Of a DNA stretch of 16,387 nucleotides, positions 6,730 to 15,022 are shown piece after piece (position 1 is the stretch's first letter; each line of letters opens with the position of its first letter). The stretch spans positions 1-16,387 of the forward strand of contig JAJZAR010000021.1 in NCBI GenBank assembly GCA_021799315.1. The letters are read 5' to 3'. The notes under the pieces are model-generated. The model was not told the origin of the DNA, did no database searches, and was given only the letters and a program-made list of their open reading frames with translations. Source of the stretch: Thermoplasmata archaeon (GTDB lineage: Archaea; Thermoplasmatota; Thermoplasmata; Thermoplasmatales; Thermoplasmataceae). The position numbers and the translations under genes were made by a program.

Positions 6730-7200
6730 ATGACACTGGATATTGGAACTCCTGCCCCAAATTTTAAGGGCCGCATTGATAGTGAGAAGTATATCTCACT
6801 GAGTGACTTTAAGGGAAAGATGAATGTTGTACTCTATTTTTATCCAAAGGACAATTCTCCTGGGTGCACAAGAGAAGCATGCAAATTCAGAGATGAAATT
6901 GAAGATTTCCAGAAACTTGATGCAGTTGTCATAGGCGTTAACAGGGCCGGGCTGGATTCACATAAAAAATTCATAGAAAAAAGAGAACTGCCCTTTGAGA
7001 TCATATCCGATTCTGATGGCGCCATATATAGATCCTATGATGTCAAAGGAGGATTTATCAGTGAACGTGTCACGTACATTATTGATAAGGAAGGTATCAT
7101 CAGAGGTGTGTTCAATTCTCAAATGAAATATCTGCAGCATCCAGATTACGCAAGAGAAGTTCTTGATAAAATTTCAAAGGATAACAAAGAAGTTAACTGA
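6730..7200 (+). CDS. bcp: peroxiredoxin, PrxQ/BCP type
   Basis: This 156-residue thiol peroxidase reduces hydrogen peroxide and organic hydroperoxides using a thioredoxin-like reductant. The peroxidatic site is SPGCTREACKF with C46; the resolving Cys is C51, giving the C-x4-C spacing of the PrxQ/bacterioferritin comigratory protein group. The thioredoxin fold is evident from MNVVLYFYPKDNSPGC (31-46), VVIGVNRAGLDSHKKF and the RVTYIIDKEGIIRGVF strand pair. Length is normal. It is monocistronic, preceded by its own TATA box, and convergent with glyS: its stop codon ends at 7200 and the glyS stop begins at 7202, so its transcript must run into the 3' end of glyS unless it ends within a base or two. 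Confidence 0.95.
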   Translation: MTLDIGTPAPNFKGRIDSEKYISLSDFKGKMNVVLYFYPKDNSPGCTREACKFRDEIEDFQKLDAVVIGVNRAGLDSHKKFIEKRELPFEIISDSDGAIYRSYDVKGGFISERVTYIIDKEGIIRGVFNSQMKYLQHPDYAREVLDKISKDNKEVN

Positions 7201-7201
7201 T

Positions 7202-8662
7202 TCATTGAGAGCCGAATTGATCCAATATGGGATTAGAGAGAAAGTCAGGATGACTGAAAAGTAATTCCACGTCTATATTTTTTATCTGTCCTGTTGAGTT
7301 TCTCTCCCTTATGGTGACCATATTCTTCTCCATGGTTTCATAGTCCACTGTGATACAATAAGGTGTTCCTATCTCGTCCTGCCTTGCATATCTTCGCCCT
7401 ATGGTTCCGGATTCATCATATACTGTATAGGGTTCCATTGATCTCAATCGTTTGAATATCTCTTGTGCCTTTTCAGACAGACCATCTTTTTTCTGTAGGG
7501 GGAGTACGGCTATTCTGTAAGGTGCCATAGGAGCAGGCAATTTCATGACATTGTATCCACTGTCCCTCTTGGACATTGAAGAGAGAAGGATGGAAACTAT
7601 GACTCTGTCCACACCTGTAGCCGGTTCTATAACTCTTGCAATCTGATTTCCCTCATAGGCCAGATTCTCTCCGGATTTTTCCATGTGTCTTGTCAGATCA
7701 TAGGTGCCCCTATCTGAAATACCTGTTATTTCAAGCCATGAACCCTCCATGTTGAACTCCAGGTCCCAGCATTCACTGGAGTAGTGAGCGAGTTCATCGT
7801 CCCTATGCTGCCTGAATCTCAAGCGTGTTTCATCTATACCTACATCTACGGCAAAGGAGAGGATCAGTTCCATGAAGAATGCGTGCTCTGCCGATTTTAT
7901 TACACTCTTTTCCACTGCCTGAGAAAGATCCATGGTGTGTGTTTTTCCATACTTATCGAACAGTTGCGCTTCTCTATTTCCCGAAGGTGCAAAGACCTCG
8001 GAACCTTCCTCTGGAAGAAATACTTCTGCTTCAGCCATGTTAAACTCCCGCTGCCTTATCAATCCCTGCCGAGGTGCTATTTCGTTTCTATACCCCTTTC
8101 CCTGCTGATACACTATGAGCGGCAACTTACCCTTGTTATAGTTCAGTAAAAGCTTGAAATTAACAAATATACCCTGAGCGGTTTCAGGTCTGAGGAAATA
8201 GCTTTCTGAGCCAGATTCTGTCTTGAACATAAGATGAAATTCAAAAACCTTATCCAGCCTTGCACCACATCTGGGGCATTTTAATATGTGGTCACTTAAA
8301 AGTTTTTCACCTTCCTCAACAGACTCTGGAACAATTTCATAGCCGGCATCTGATAGAATATTCTCGAGCTTAAATCTGTTCTTGCATGACCCACACTCCG
8401 CTGCTATATCAAGAAACTTGTCTATGTGACCGGAGGCCTTAAGCACGACCTCTGGCGTGAGATTGGGTGTGTCAATTTCAATACCGCCCACTGATGCAAA
8501 GGCTCTTTTCCACTTTTCATATACTCTATTCTTTAATAGAGATCCAAGAGGGCCATAATCATTAAGTCCTGAGAATCCACCATATATGGAAAAGGAGGGC
8601 CAGAAAAATCCTCTCCTTTTAGCGATCTCCATCAGCTCTTCAAGTTCTCCCTGTTTAGACAC
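7202..8662 (-). CDS. glyS: glycyl-tRNA synthetase, class II alpha2 type
   Basis: This enzyme of about 486 residues charges tRNA-Gly in the cytoplasm. The N-terminal RRGFFWPSFSIYGG with NDYGPLGSLLKNR is typical of archaeal and eukaryotic GlyRS. Two CxxC pairs (CGSC and CPRC, about 40 residues apart) likely bind a structural zinc. Motif 2 is YRNEIAPRQGLIRQREF, and motif 3 is EPATGVDRVI. The C-terminal 100 residues form an anticodon-binding domain (APYRIAVLPLQKK onward). Two starts are possible: TTG at 8671 or GTG at 8662. A TATA-like TTATAATT (8685-8692) is centred 26-27 nt from the GTG, so the GTG is chosen. If instead the gene is only cotranscribed with the CBS gene, whose stop lies 15 nt before the TTG, the TTG remains possible. 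Confidence 0.93.
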   Translation of the reverse strand: MSKQGELEELMEIAKRRGFFWPSFSIYGGFSGLNDYGPLGSLLKNRVYEKWKRAFASVGGIEIDTPNLTPEVVLKASGHIDKFLDIAAECGSCKNRFKLENILSDAGYEIVPESVEEGEKLLSDHILKCPRCGARLDKVFEFHLMFKTESGSESYFLRPETAQGIFVNFKLLLNYNKGKLPLIVYQQGKGYRNEIAPRQGLIRQREFNMAEAEVFLPEEGSEVFAPSGNREAQLFDKYGKTHTMDLSQAVEKSVIKSAEHAFFMELILSFAVDVGIDETRLRFRQHRDDELAHYSSECWDLEFNMEGSWLEITGISDRGTYDLTRHMEKSGENLAYEGNQIARVIEPATGVDRVIVSILLSSMSKRDSGYNVMKLPAPMAPYRIAVLPLQKKDGLSEKAQEIFKRLRSMEPYTVYDESGTIGRRYARQDEIGTPYCITVDYETMEKNMVTIRERNSTGQIKNIDVELLFSHPDFLSNPILDQFGSQ

Positions 8663-8686
8663 ATACCGCAATGCGAAGATGTTTAA

Positions 8687-9553
8687 TTATAACTTTCCTC
8701 TGAAAACAGAAAGTATATCCAGATCAAAGAGAAGGCCCTGCAACTCCTTGAGACTTGTTGTGACCGGTATCTGATTGAAGTTCCCGTCCCTCATTCTTCT
8801 TGCTACGGTCCTCATTTTCTCATTGCTGTGTGCCAGTGTGGGATTTTTAATTGTGATCACCTCAGCAGGTTCTTCTGGTATCTGGAGATGGTTTTTTTCA
8901 ATGAAATATGTAACAACGTTTCTCACAGAACTCCATGACCATGGATCATCATGAGATAGGGTCTCCACATCATTTATCTTTACAGTGCTCACATCTATCC
9001 TATCAAAGAGGTCTCTGTCTGTGAGCAACCCTGTGAAATTTCCGTGGGCGTCGGCGACTGGAAAAGTGAAAGTCCCTGACATCCTCATGGCTTTATAAAC
9101 AAGAGGCAGAGGGGTCTTTTCCCACAGAGGAAAAATCCGCGTGTTCATAAGATCCTTAACAACCCTGTCTCCATAGTCCTTTTCCACAATTCTCAAAAAA
9201 TCCTGAGGCGTGATCACACCAATCACTTTCCTGTCCTTATCAACTATAGCAGCATGTCTTCGCCTCTCCCTGAGCATAAGCATTGCAGCATCCTCTATGG
9301 TGGTGCTATCCTCAATAAAAGGTTCGTTTCTCACTATTCGGCTTGCCTGTGTCTCCTCAGGGTGTGCAAAAACATCCCTTCGAGAAATTATCCCAACATA
9401 TCGGTTGGATGAATCTACAACAGGCATACCAGTAATGTTGCTTCTTATGAGCTCTGAAACAACTTGGGCAACTGTTGAAGGAACCTTGAAAGTAATGGGA
9501 TCGGGTGTCATTATGGAACTCACGGAGTTCATTGATTCCCATATTCTCAGCAC
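8687..9553 (-). CDS. four-CBS-domain protein, probable nucleotide sensor
   Basis: This 288-residue protein consists almost wholly of four CBS motifs in tandem, two Bateman modules: about 12-63 (SIMTPDPITFKVPSTVAQV to VGIISRRDVF), 70-124 (ending IGVITPQDFL), 133-187 (DLMNTRIF to LLTDRDLFD) and 232-286 (VITIKNPTLAHS to LLFDLDIL). CBS pairs typically bind adenine nucleotides or S-adenosylmethionine and act as energy or metabolite sensors. No attached enzyme, channel or DNA-binding domain is visible, so the partner is unknown. The start GTG at 9553 is supported by its distance from the shared TATA element (9572-9580); an ATG eight codons in is an alternative. It lies directly upstream of glyS and diverges from sfsA. 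Confidence 0.88.
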   Translation of the reverse strand: MLRIWESMNSVSSIMTPDPITFKVPSTVAQVVSELIRSNITGMPVVDSSNRYVGIISRRDVFAHPEETQASRIVRNEPFIEDSTTIEDAAMLMLRERRRHAAIVDKDRKVIGVITPQDFLRIVEKDYGDRVVKDLMNTRIFPLWEKTPLPLVYKAMRMSGTFTFPVADAHGNFTGLLTDRDLFDRIDVSTVKINDVETLSHDDPWSWSSVRNVVTYFIEKNHLQIPEEPAEVITIKNPTLAHSNEKMRTVARRMRDGNFNQIPVTTSLKELQGLLFDLDILSVFRGKL

Positions 9554-9571
9554 ATAAAAATTGTAGCTTTC

Positions 9572-9580
9572 TTAATATAT
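9572..9580. promoter_or_regulatory. single bidirectional TATA element between CBS gene and sfsA
   Basis: TTAATATAT, a near-palindrome, is the only TATA-like sequence in the 45 bp between two divergent genes. Its centre (9576) is 23 nt from the GTG at 9553 on the minus strand and 23 nt from the GTG at 9599 on the plus strand. Both transcripts would therefore begin at or within a base or two of their start codons. Confidence 0.55.
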
Positions 9581-9598
9581 GGAGAAAAATACCTCTAT

Positions 9599-10336
9599 GT
9601 GAAATTCTATGAGCCTCCTGTTGGAACTGTTGTATACGCGATCAAAGAAGATCTGGAATCTGCAAGAGTTATAGATCGTCCCAATAGATTTTTAGTAAAC
9701 GTCAAGTTGCATAATGAGGTTGTGAAAGCCCACATTCACGATCCTGGCAGGTTGAAGGAACTCATTTTTCCTGGAGCAGAAATAACCGTGAGGAGAACCC
9801 ATGGCATAAAAACAGAATGGTCCGTTACCACAGCCTTGTTAAAAGATGAGGATATTCTCTTGGATACAAGATTTCATAACGACATAGCTTCAAAGTTTAT
9901 GGGCCAGAGTTTCAGAACAGAAGTGGTGCATGGAGATTCAAGATATGATTTTGCCATAGATCATGGGTTCATCGAGGTAAAGGGGTGTTCCATGCAGGTT
10001 GGAAAATATGTGATTTTTCCGGATGCCCCCACGAAAAGGGGCGTAAAGCATCTCACTTCTCTAGCCGGTCTCAAGAAAGAAGGATTTGATTGCAATGTCC
10101 TGTTTCTCATATTTCGCAAAGGTGCAGAATCATTTTATCCTAATGTGATGACAGATCCACTCTTTGAGGAAGCTTTTTTGCTTGCCATTCGTAACAATGT
10201 TCATATGTTCTTTCCAAAAGTCACAGTTAAGGGAAATGATATTGTATACTGCGGCCGGTGTGTTGTTGGAAAAAATCCATTCCAAGACGAAGATTTTCTA
10301 AGAGAGTATTATAAGGTTGTGCATGACAATGAGTAG
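9599..10336 (+). CDS. sfsA: SfsA family protein (sugar fermentation stimulation homologue)
   Basis: This 245-residue protein matches the SfsA family. Members combine an N-terminal OB-like fold with a nuclease-like domain; in E. coli SfsA affects maltose gene expression and binds DNA non-specifically, and the archaeal role is unknown. Seen here are IDRPNRFLVNVKL (25-37), the AHIHDPGRLKELIFPGAE block (44-61), and the PD-(D/E)XK-like catalytic set D117 in SRYDFAI, E126 and K128 in FIEVKGCSM, followed by the family signature FPDAPTKRGVKHLTSL (140-155). The length is usual. The start is GTG at 9599, with no Met available before the conserved core; no close Shine-Dalgarno site is present, consistent with a leaderless mRNA from the bidirectional TATA element. 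Confidence 0.92.
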   Translation: MKFYEPPVGTVVYAIKEDLESARVIDRPNRFLVNVKLHNEVVKAHIHDPGRLKELIFPGAEITVRRTHGIKTEWSVTTALLKDEDILLDTRFHNDIASKFMGQSFRTEVVHGDSRYDFAIDHGFIEVKGCSMQVGKYVIFPDAPTKRGVKHLTSLAGLKKEGFDCNVLFLIFRKGAESFYPNVMTDPLFEEAFLLAIRNNVHMFFPKVTVKGNDIVYCGRCVVGKNPFQDEDFLREYYKVVHDNE

Positions 10337-10549
10337 TCTTTAATTTGTAATCCAAGTCAAGTGGGATGATCCCTTTCCAAACGTGGCACCCATGGTAATT
10401 CTTTCATGAGATAGAACATCTTAGTCCCATGCTTCCAGATTTGCCTTAAAATCAATAAAAATAACTTTGGAGTAATCAAGGTTCAATAGACACAGCCAAT
10501 AATTACAAAAATTTAAAAGATATTAAAGATACAGTCCCATAGGAATCTT
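10337..10549. other. non-coding region after sfsA, containing the next promoter
   Basis: I see no gene in these 213 bases. They hold a short palindrome GGGATGATCCC (10363-10373) that is too small to call, and the promoter of the reductase gene near the right end. Confidence 0.5.
10521..10528 (+). promoter_or_regulatory. candidate TATA box of the geranylgeranyl reductase gene
   Basis: TATTAAAG is centred 25-26 nt before the ATG at 10550, with AAAAGA upstream as a BRE-like element. A second candidate, TTTAAAAG (10512-10519), would give a leader of about 9 nt starting close to an AGGA at 10541. Confidence 0.5.
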
Positions 10550-11995
10550 ATGTCACAGGCAAAGGATTATGATGTTATAGTTGCTGGATCAGGACTGGCT
10601 GGAACACTTGCTGCTACTATGGCCGCAAGAGGAGGAGCTTCTGTTCTGCTTCTGGATAGAAATGATGAGATAAATACGGGAAGAAAAACTGTGTGGGGAT
10701 GGACATGCGGAGACGCTGTTGCCGCTTCCCATATGGAGTTCATAGAGAAGAATACTGGCGCAAAATTCGGCTATCCGGAAGTTGATCTTCCAGTGGACGG
10801 AGTTATGGCACTTTCTCCCGATCTTAAATCCAAATACCCGTTCGACGGAAAGGGATACTCTCTAAACAGACCACTATTCGAAAGAAAGCTTCTGAAACTC
10901 GCACAGGCGGAAAAGGTGGATTACATACCTCGTTTCGAAATAGATGGGCCAATTGTTGAGGAAAACTTCGTGAAAGGTATTACTGGTAGAGATTCAGACG
11001 GAAAGAAAGTTGAATATAGATCTAAAATAGTTGTGGATTCGCTTGGGGTATCCACTGTGATAAGGAGAAAATTGCCTGAAAACCCTTTTGTTGACAGAAT
11101 GGTTGACATAGATGATATTGAGAGCACGGGCAGATACATATTCAACTTCGAATTGAAGGATGAAAATCTCGATTATTACGACGAAAAGTATGCACTGATT
11201 CATCTTAACAATGAACTGGCACCTGGAGGATATGGATGGGTATTTCCAAAGGCCAATCACAAGGTGAATATAGGCTTGGGCGTTCAGAAGAGAGCTCTCG
11301 ATATGCGAAACAAAAAGATGGGAAGAAACGATAATTTACAGACGCTGATAGACAATTACGTGAAGTGGCTTCCAAACTTCAAAAAACTTGACATTGATGA
11401 GGCAGATAATAATGGGAAGGGTATCTGGTCTGTACCGGTGAGAAGACAGATGGAAAGCCTAGTTTTCAATGGCTACATGGGTGCAGGAGACAGCATGACC
11501 ATGCCCAACCCAATCAGCGCTGGCGGAATCGGCCCTGCTCTCATATCTGGAGTGCTTGTGGGAAAAAATGCTGCAGCCGCAGTGGAAAAGGGAGACTTTT
11601 CCATAGGAGGACTCTGGAATTACAATCTTGATTTCAACAAAGCTTACGGATCTAAGATGGCCGGAATGGAGGTCTTCAGGATTTATTTACAGTCACTGAA
11701 CAATGACTTGCTCAATTATGGAATGAAAAATTTCCTGACTAATAAGGAAGCCAGTGATCTGACTGTGGGACTCATACCGGAACTTTCCCTTGCAGACAAG
11801 GCAAAAATGATTATAAAAGGCATGAAAAACATGACTGCTTTTTCCAACCTTGTCTACACTGTCAAAAAAATGAAAGAATTGAATCAGCTATATGAAAGAT
11901 ATCCCAAAGGTCCAAAAGATTTTGAGCCTTTCAAAAAGAAGGTAGTGGAGGAGATTCATAACGCCAAGAAACGCTTTCCAACCTCCCCAATGTAA
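10550..11995 (+). CDS. geranylgeranyl reductase family FAD protein, long form
   Basis: This 481-residue flavoprotein belongs to the geranylgeranyl reductase family, whose archaeal members saturate the isoprenoid chains of ether lipids or related prenyl compounds. The N-terminal FAD motif is VIVAGSGLAGTLAATMAARGG with an acidic residue (D36) at the end of the second strand. The family motif LAPGGYGWVFP (223-233) contributes to the substrate and flavin site, and the second FAD contact is GAGDSMTMPNPISAGGIG (311-328). The last ~80 residues are Lys-rich and mostly helical. At 481 residues it is longer than the roughly 400 usual for archaeal digeranylgeranylglycerophospholipid reductase, so it may be a paralogue acting on another prenyl substrate. 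It is convergent with carB, 21 nt between stop codons. Confidence 0.88.
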   Translation: MSQAKDYDVIVAGSGLAGTLAATMAARGGASVLLLDRNDEINTGRKTVWGWTCGDAVAASHMEFIEKNTGAKFGYPEVDLPVDGVMALSPDLKSKYPFDGKGYSLNRPLFERKLLKLAQAEKVDYIPRFEIDGPIVEENFVKGITGRDSDGKKVEYRSKIVVDSLGVSTVIRRKLPENPFVDRMVDIDDIESTGRYIFNFELKDENLDYYDEKYALIHLNNELAPGGYGWVFPKANHKVNIGLGVQKRALDMRNKKMGRNDNLQTLIDNYVKWLPNFKKLDIDEADNNGKGIWSVPVRRQMESLVFNGYMGAGDSMTMPNPISAGGIGPALISGVLVGKNAAAAVEKGDFSIGGLWNYNLDFNKAYGSKMAGMEVFRIYLQSLNNDLLNYGMKNFLTNKEASDLTVGLIPELSLADKAKMIIKGMKNMTAFSNLVYTVKKMKELNQLYERYPKGPKDFEPFKKKVVEEIHNAKKRFPTSPM

Positions 11996-12016
11996 TTCCA
12001 ATAAAAATTATATAAT

Positions 12017-15000
12017 TTAAATAGCCATATTTAGAAATTCTGCCATTTCAACATCCGGAATAAAGTCCAATTTTTTTGAAAGGCATATTTTTGCCACTTC
12101 TTTTCTCTTTGGGCTGTAGTTGCTGCATATGACAGTTAAATTGTTACCAAGATTCAACAATTCTATCCCATCCTCTAGAGTCATCTCTCTGATGAGTCCA
12201 CCGTCTTTAAACCTCGCGGAATTCTCCATGAAAATAATTGTATTTTTATTGCCAAGAGACAAGAACTCCTTTACCAGATCTTTCAGTTCTTCCATAGAGC
12301 CGGCTGTGATCATGCCCTCTCCCGTGGAATGCATCTGCGGTGAAAGTTCGAACCCGCTATCCTGAAACCTATTGTAAGGAAATACAGGGACCTTTGCACC
12401 GAAAGTATCTATTTCAGGAATATTCTCGGGAAGTGAACCTTCCAGTATGGCTTCAACACCATATCTTATCCAGTTGATCTTGGACCATTTACTCAGTACT
12501 GGAACAGTTCTGCTGGCCCTTGCATTGAGTTCTATTACACTTATTTGGTTTCCATCTATCATGAACTGTATATTGGAAAAACCTTTCAGATTATATTCCC
12601 TGCACAGTTTTTCTGCTATGGATAGAATTGCTTCTTTCTCTGTTGAACTGGGTATGCCGGGGCCCATAATAGCTATGGAATCACCCGAATGAATGCCTGC
12701 ATGTTCTATCTGCTCCATAATGCCTATGGGAACCATATGGTGCCCATTGGAAATAAAATCCAAGTCCAGTTCTCTGGAATTTTTCATATATTTCGATATC
12801 AATATGGGGAAAAGGTCCTTGCGCCCTACCAATTTTTTCCTGAATGATATGAATTCATCGTGAGATTTTATGATAAACATGGAGGTGCCCCCAATGACAA
12901 AACTGCCTCTCAGTATGATATTATAGGAAAGCTTCTCGCATGCTTTATCCATTTCGGTCATGTCATTCGCATTAAACCATTGGGGTTGTCCTACGTGAAT
13001 TTTGTCGAGAAACTTAGAAAATTCATGCCTGTCCTCTATGATCTGAAGACTGGCTGCAGACGTTCCCGCAATCATCTGATCTCCGTAGGCGGAAGCGATG
13101 TCCATGGCCATATTCTGTCCGGTCTGTCCTGAAAACTGGACTATGACTTTTTCTGGTTTTCTCTGCTCAATGATGCCTGAAACATATTCAAGTGTGATCG
13201 GATCAAAATATAGTTCATCAGACACATTGAAATCTGTTGAAACCGTTTCAGGATTGGAATTGATCATTATTGTCCAGCGGCCCTTTTCTTTCAATGCCTG
13301 AATTGCCTTAACTGTACTGTAGTCGAACTCTAGCCCCTGGCCAATTCTATTTGGTCCAGATCCAAGTATGAGAATGGAACTTTTCACAGGTTCACCCACC
13401 TCATTTTCCTCTCCGTACGTAGAATACATGTACTTTGTTCTTGATGAGAATTCAGCAGATGAGGAGTCAATGATCCGTGTGCAGGAAATTATGCCCGCAT
13501 TCTTTCGCATTTTCAGTATATCAAGTTCAGAAATTCCAATCTTCCATGAAATGATTCTATCAGGGATGCCACCTTCCTTCATTTTCTGGAGGTTATATTC
13601 AGGATTTTGAGAATGGTCATTCAATATGCGAAACATTTCAAGAAGACGCTGGATTATAACTCCGTTCCATTTCATGCTTTCGGCAATTTTTTTACCATTA
13701 ATATTCTGATTCAAAGCTTGCAGCAGAAATCCAAGCCTGTTCCAGTTTGGAGTTGAGAGTTTTTCCATTATGGTCCTCTCTGGCATATGACTCTGGAATC
13801 TTTCGCTGAAATTTATTTCAGTTGCGACAACAGCTTTGAGAAATGCTTCTTCGAAAGATCGTCCTATACCCATAACCTCCCCTGTTGACTTCATTGATAC
13901 ACCTATCACCCCCGTATCAGCGAACTTGTCTGATGGCCAGAGGGGAATCTTCACAATAACATAGTCCATACTAGGTTCGAATGCTGCAGACGAGTTGGCA
14001 GTAATAGGATTTCTTATTTCTGGCAGATTCATACCCATGAGTATTAGCGTGGCAACCTTTGCAATTGGATATCCACTGGCTTTTGAAGCCAGAGCTGAGG
14101 AACGACTTGTTCTGGGATTTACCTCAATCACATAAAATGTTTCTCTGTCTGAATCAATTGCAAACTGAACATTACATGCACCAATTATACCGATGGATTC
14201 CGCGATAAACAGTGCAGCTTTTCTCATCTTCTGGTGAATGAAGTCAGGGATGGTAAGGGAGGGAGTTACCACAATGCTCTCACCTGTGTGTACCCCCATG
14301 GGATCAAGATTTTCCATGTTACACACCATTATGGAATTGCCGGCATTATCCCTTATGACCTCATATTCCATTTCTGTCATCCCCTCAAGGGATTGCTCTA
14401 TCTCAACGGCATCAATCTTTCCGGAACCAAATACACTTGAAATAACATTTTGCGCCTGATCTTGACTGTTCAAAATTGTGCCTGATAGACCACCCAATGT
14501 GAAAGATGTTCGCATGATGGCTGGAAAGGAAGGAATGAGACTCATATTTTCGTGCCACGAATTTCTATGGAGTGTTATGGACCATGGTACTTTCATTCCT
14601 ATATTCTCCATGAGTTTGTGAAAAACTGTCCTGTCTTCTGCCTTCCTGATGGATTCAGGAGTTGAACCCAGAACCTTCACATCCTGTTCTTTGAGAAACC
14701 CGCTTTCGTCAAGTTCTAAGAGAAGATTGAGAGCCGTCTGCCCGCCCATTGTCCCAATAATATGCGTAATTTTTTCCTCAATTATTATACGTCTTGCATT
14801 GTTGGCGTTTATAGGTTGAATATATATGCGATCTGCACTGGATTCATCTGTCTGGATAGTGGCAGGATTTGAATTGAGAAGCACCGTGTACACATTCATT
14901 TCTCTGAGAATTGACAGAGCCTGTGTGCCTGCGTAGTCGAACTCCGCTGACTGGCCGATCACAACGGGGCCTGAACCAATGATCAGTACCCTCATCTCAC

Positions 15001-15022
15001 TGAGCTCAAACTCTGATGACAT
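12017..15022 (-). CDS. carB: carbamoyl-phosphate synthase large subunit
   Basis: This 1001-residue enzyme makes carbamoyl phosphate from bicarbonate, ammonia supplied by CarA, and two ATP, for pyrimidine and arginine synthesis. It has the usual duplicated layout: an N-terminal synthetase half (VLIIGSGPVVIGQSAEFDY at about 12-30, ATP-grasp with R131, R171, Q286, E300, N302, R304), a middle oligomerisation segment (about 400-540), and a C-terminal half (LILGSGPNRIGQGLEFDYS at about 551, ATP-grasp with R705, Q819, E831, N833, R835). The usual RPS before the glycine loop is RTS in the first half and RGS in the second, and NPR is NAR in the second. The C-terminal regulatory region is short; the E. 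coli enzyme has 1073 residues. The ATG at 15022 overlaps carA by 17 nt and has AAGGAGAT 5 nt upstream. Confidence 0.97.
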   Translation of the reverse strand: MSSEFELSEMRVLIIGSGPVVIGQSAEFDYAGTQALSILREMNVYTVLLNSNPATIQTDESSADRIYIQPINANNARRIIIEEKITHIIGTMGGQTALNLLLELDESGFLKEQDVKVLGSTPESIRKAEDRTVFHKLMENIGMKVPWSITLHRNSWHENMSLIPSFPAIMRTSFTLGGLSGTILNSQDQAQNVISSVFGSGKIDAVEIEQSLEGMTEMEYEVIRDNAGNSIMVCNMENLDPMGVHTGESIVVTPSLTIPDFIHQKMRKAALFIAESIGIIGACNVQFAIDSDRETFYVIEVNPRTSRSSALASKASGYPIAKVATLILMGMNLPEIRNPITANSSAAFEPSMDYVIVKIPLWPSDKFADTGVIGVSMKSTGEVMGIGRSFEEAFLKAVVATEINFSERFQSHMPERTIMEKLSTPNWNRLGFLLQALNQNINGKKIAESMKWNGVIIQRLLEMFRILNDHSQNPEYNLQKMKEGGIPDRIISWKIGISELDILKMRKNAGIISCTRIIDSSSAEFSSRTKYMYSTYGEENEVGEPVKSSILILGSGPNRIGQGLEFDYSTVKAIQALKEKGRWTIMINSNPETVSTDFNVSDELYFDPITLEYVSGIIEQRKPEKVIVQFSGQTGQNMAMDIASAYGDQMIAGTSAASLQIIEDRHEFSKFLDKIHVGQPQWFNANDMTEMDKACEKLSYNIILRGSFVIGGTSMFIIKSHDEFISFRKKLVGRKDLFPILISKYMKNSRELDLDFISNGHHMVPIGIMEQIEHAGIHSGDSIAIMGPGIPSSTEKEAILSIAEKLCREYNLKGFSNIQFMIDGNQISVIELNARASRTVPVLSKWSKINWIRYGVEAILEGSLPENIPEIDTFGAKVPVFPYNRFQDSGFELSPQMHSTGEGMITAGSMEELKDLVKEFLSLGNKNTIIFMENSARFKDGGLIREMTLEDGIELLNLGNNLTVICSNYSPKRKEVAKICLSKKLDFIPDVEMAEFLNMAI

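Noticed and set aside
7784..8149. 121-codon plus-strand frame inside glyS
   Set aside because: It is antisense to the conserved catalytic part of glycyl-tRNA synthetase, with Cys- and aromatic-rich composition typical of a shadow frame.
9210..9557. 115-codon plus-strand frame opposite the CBS gene
   Set aside because: It mirrors the four-CBS gene and has no independent signals.
10363..10373. Palindrome GGGATGATCCC after sfsA
   Set aside because: A 5-bp stem with a 1-base centre and no T-tract directly after it is too small to call a terminator or operator.
12860..13132. Plus-strand frames opposite carB
   Set aside because: They are shadow frames over conserved ATP-grasp sequence.
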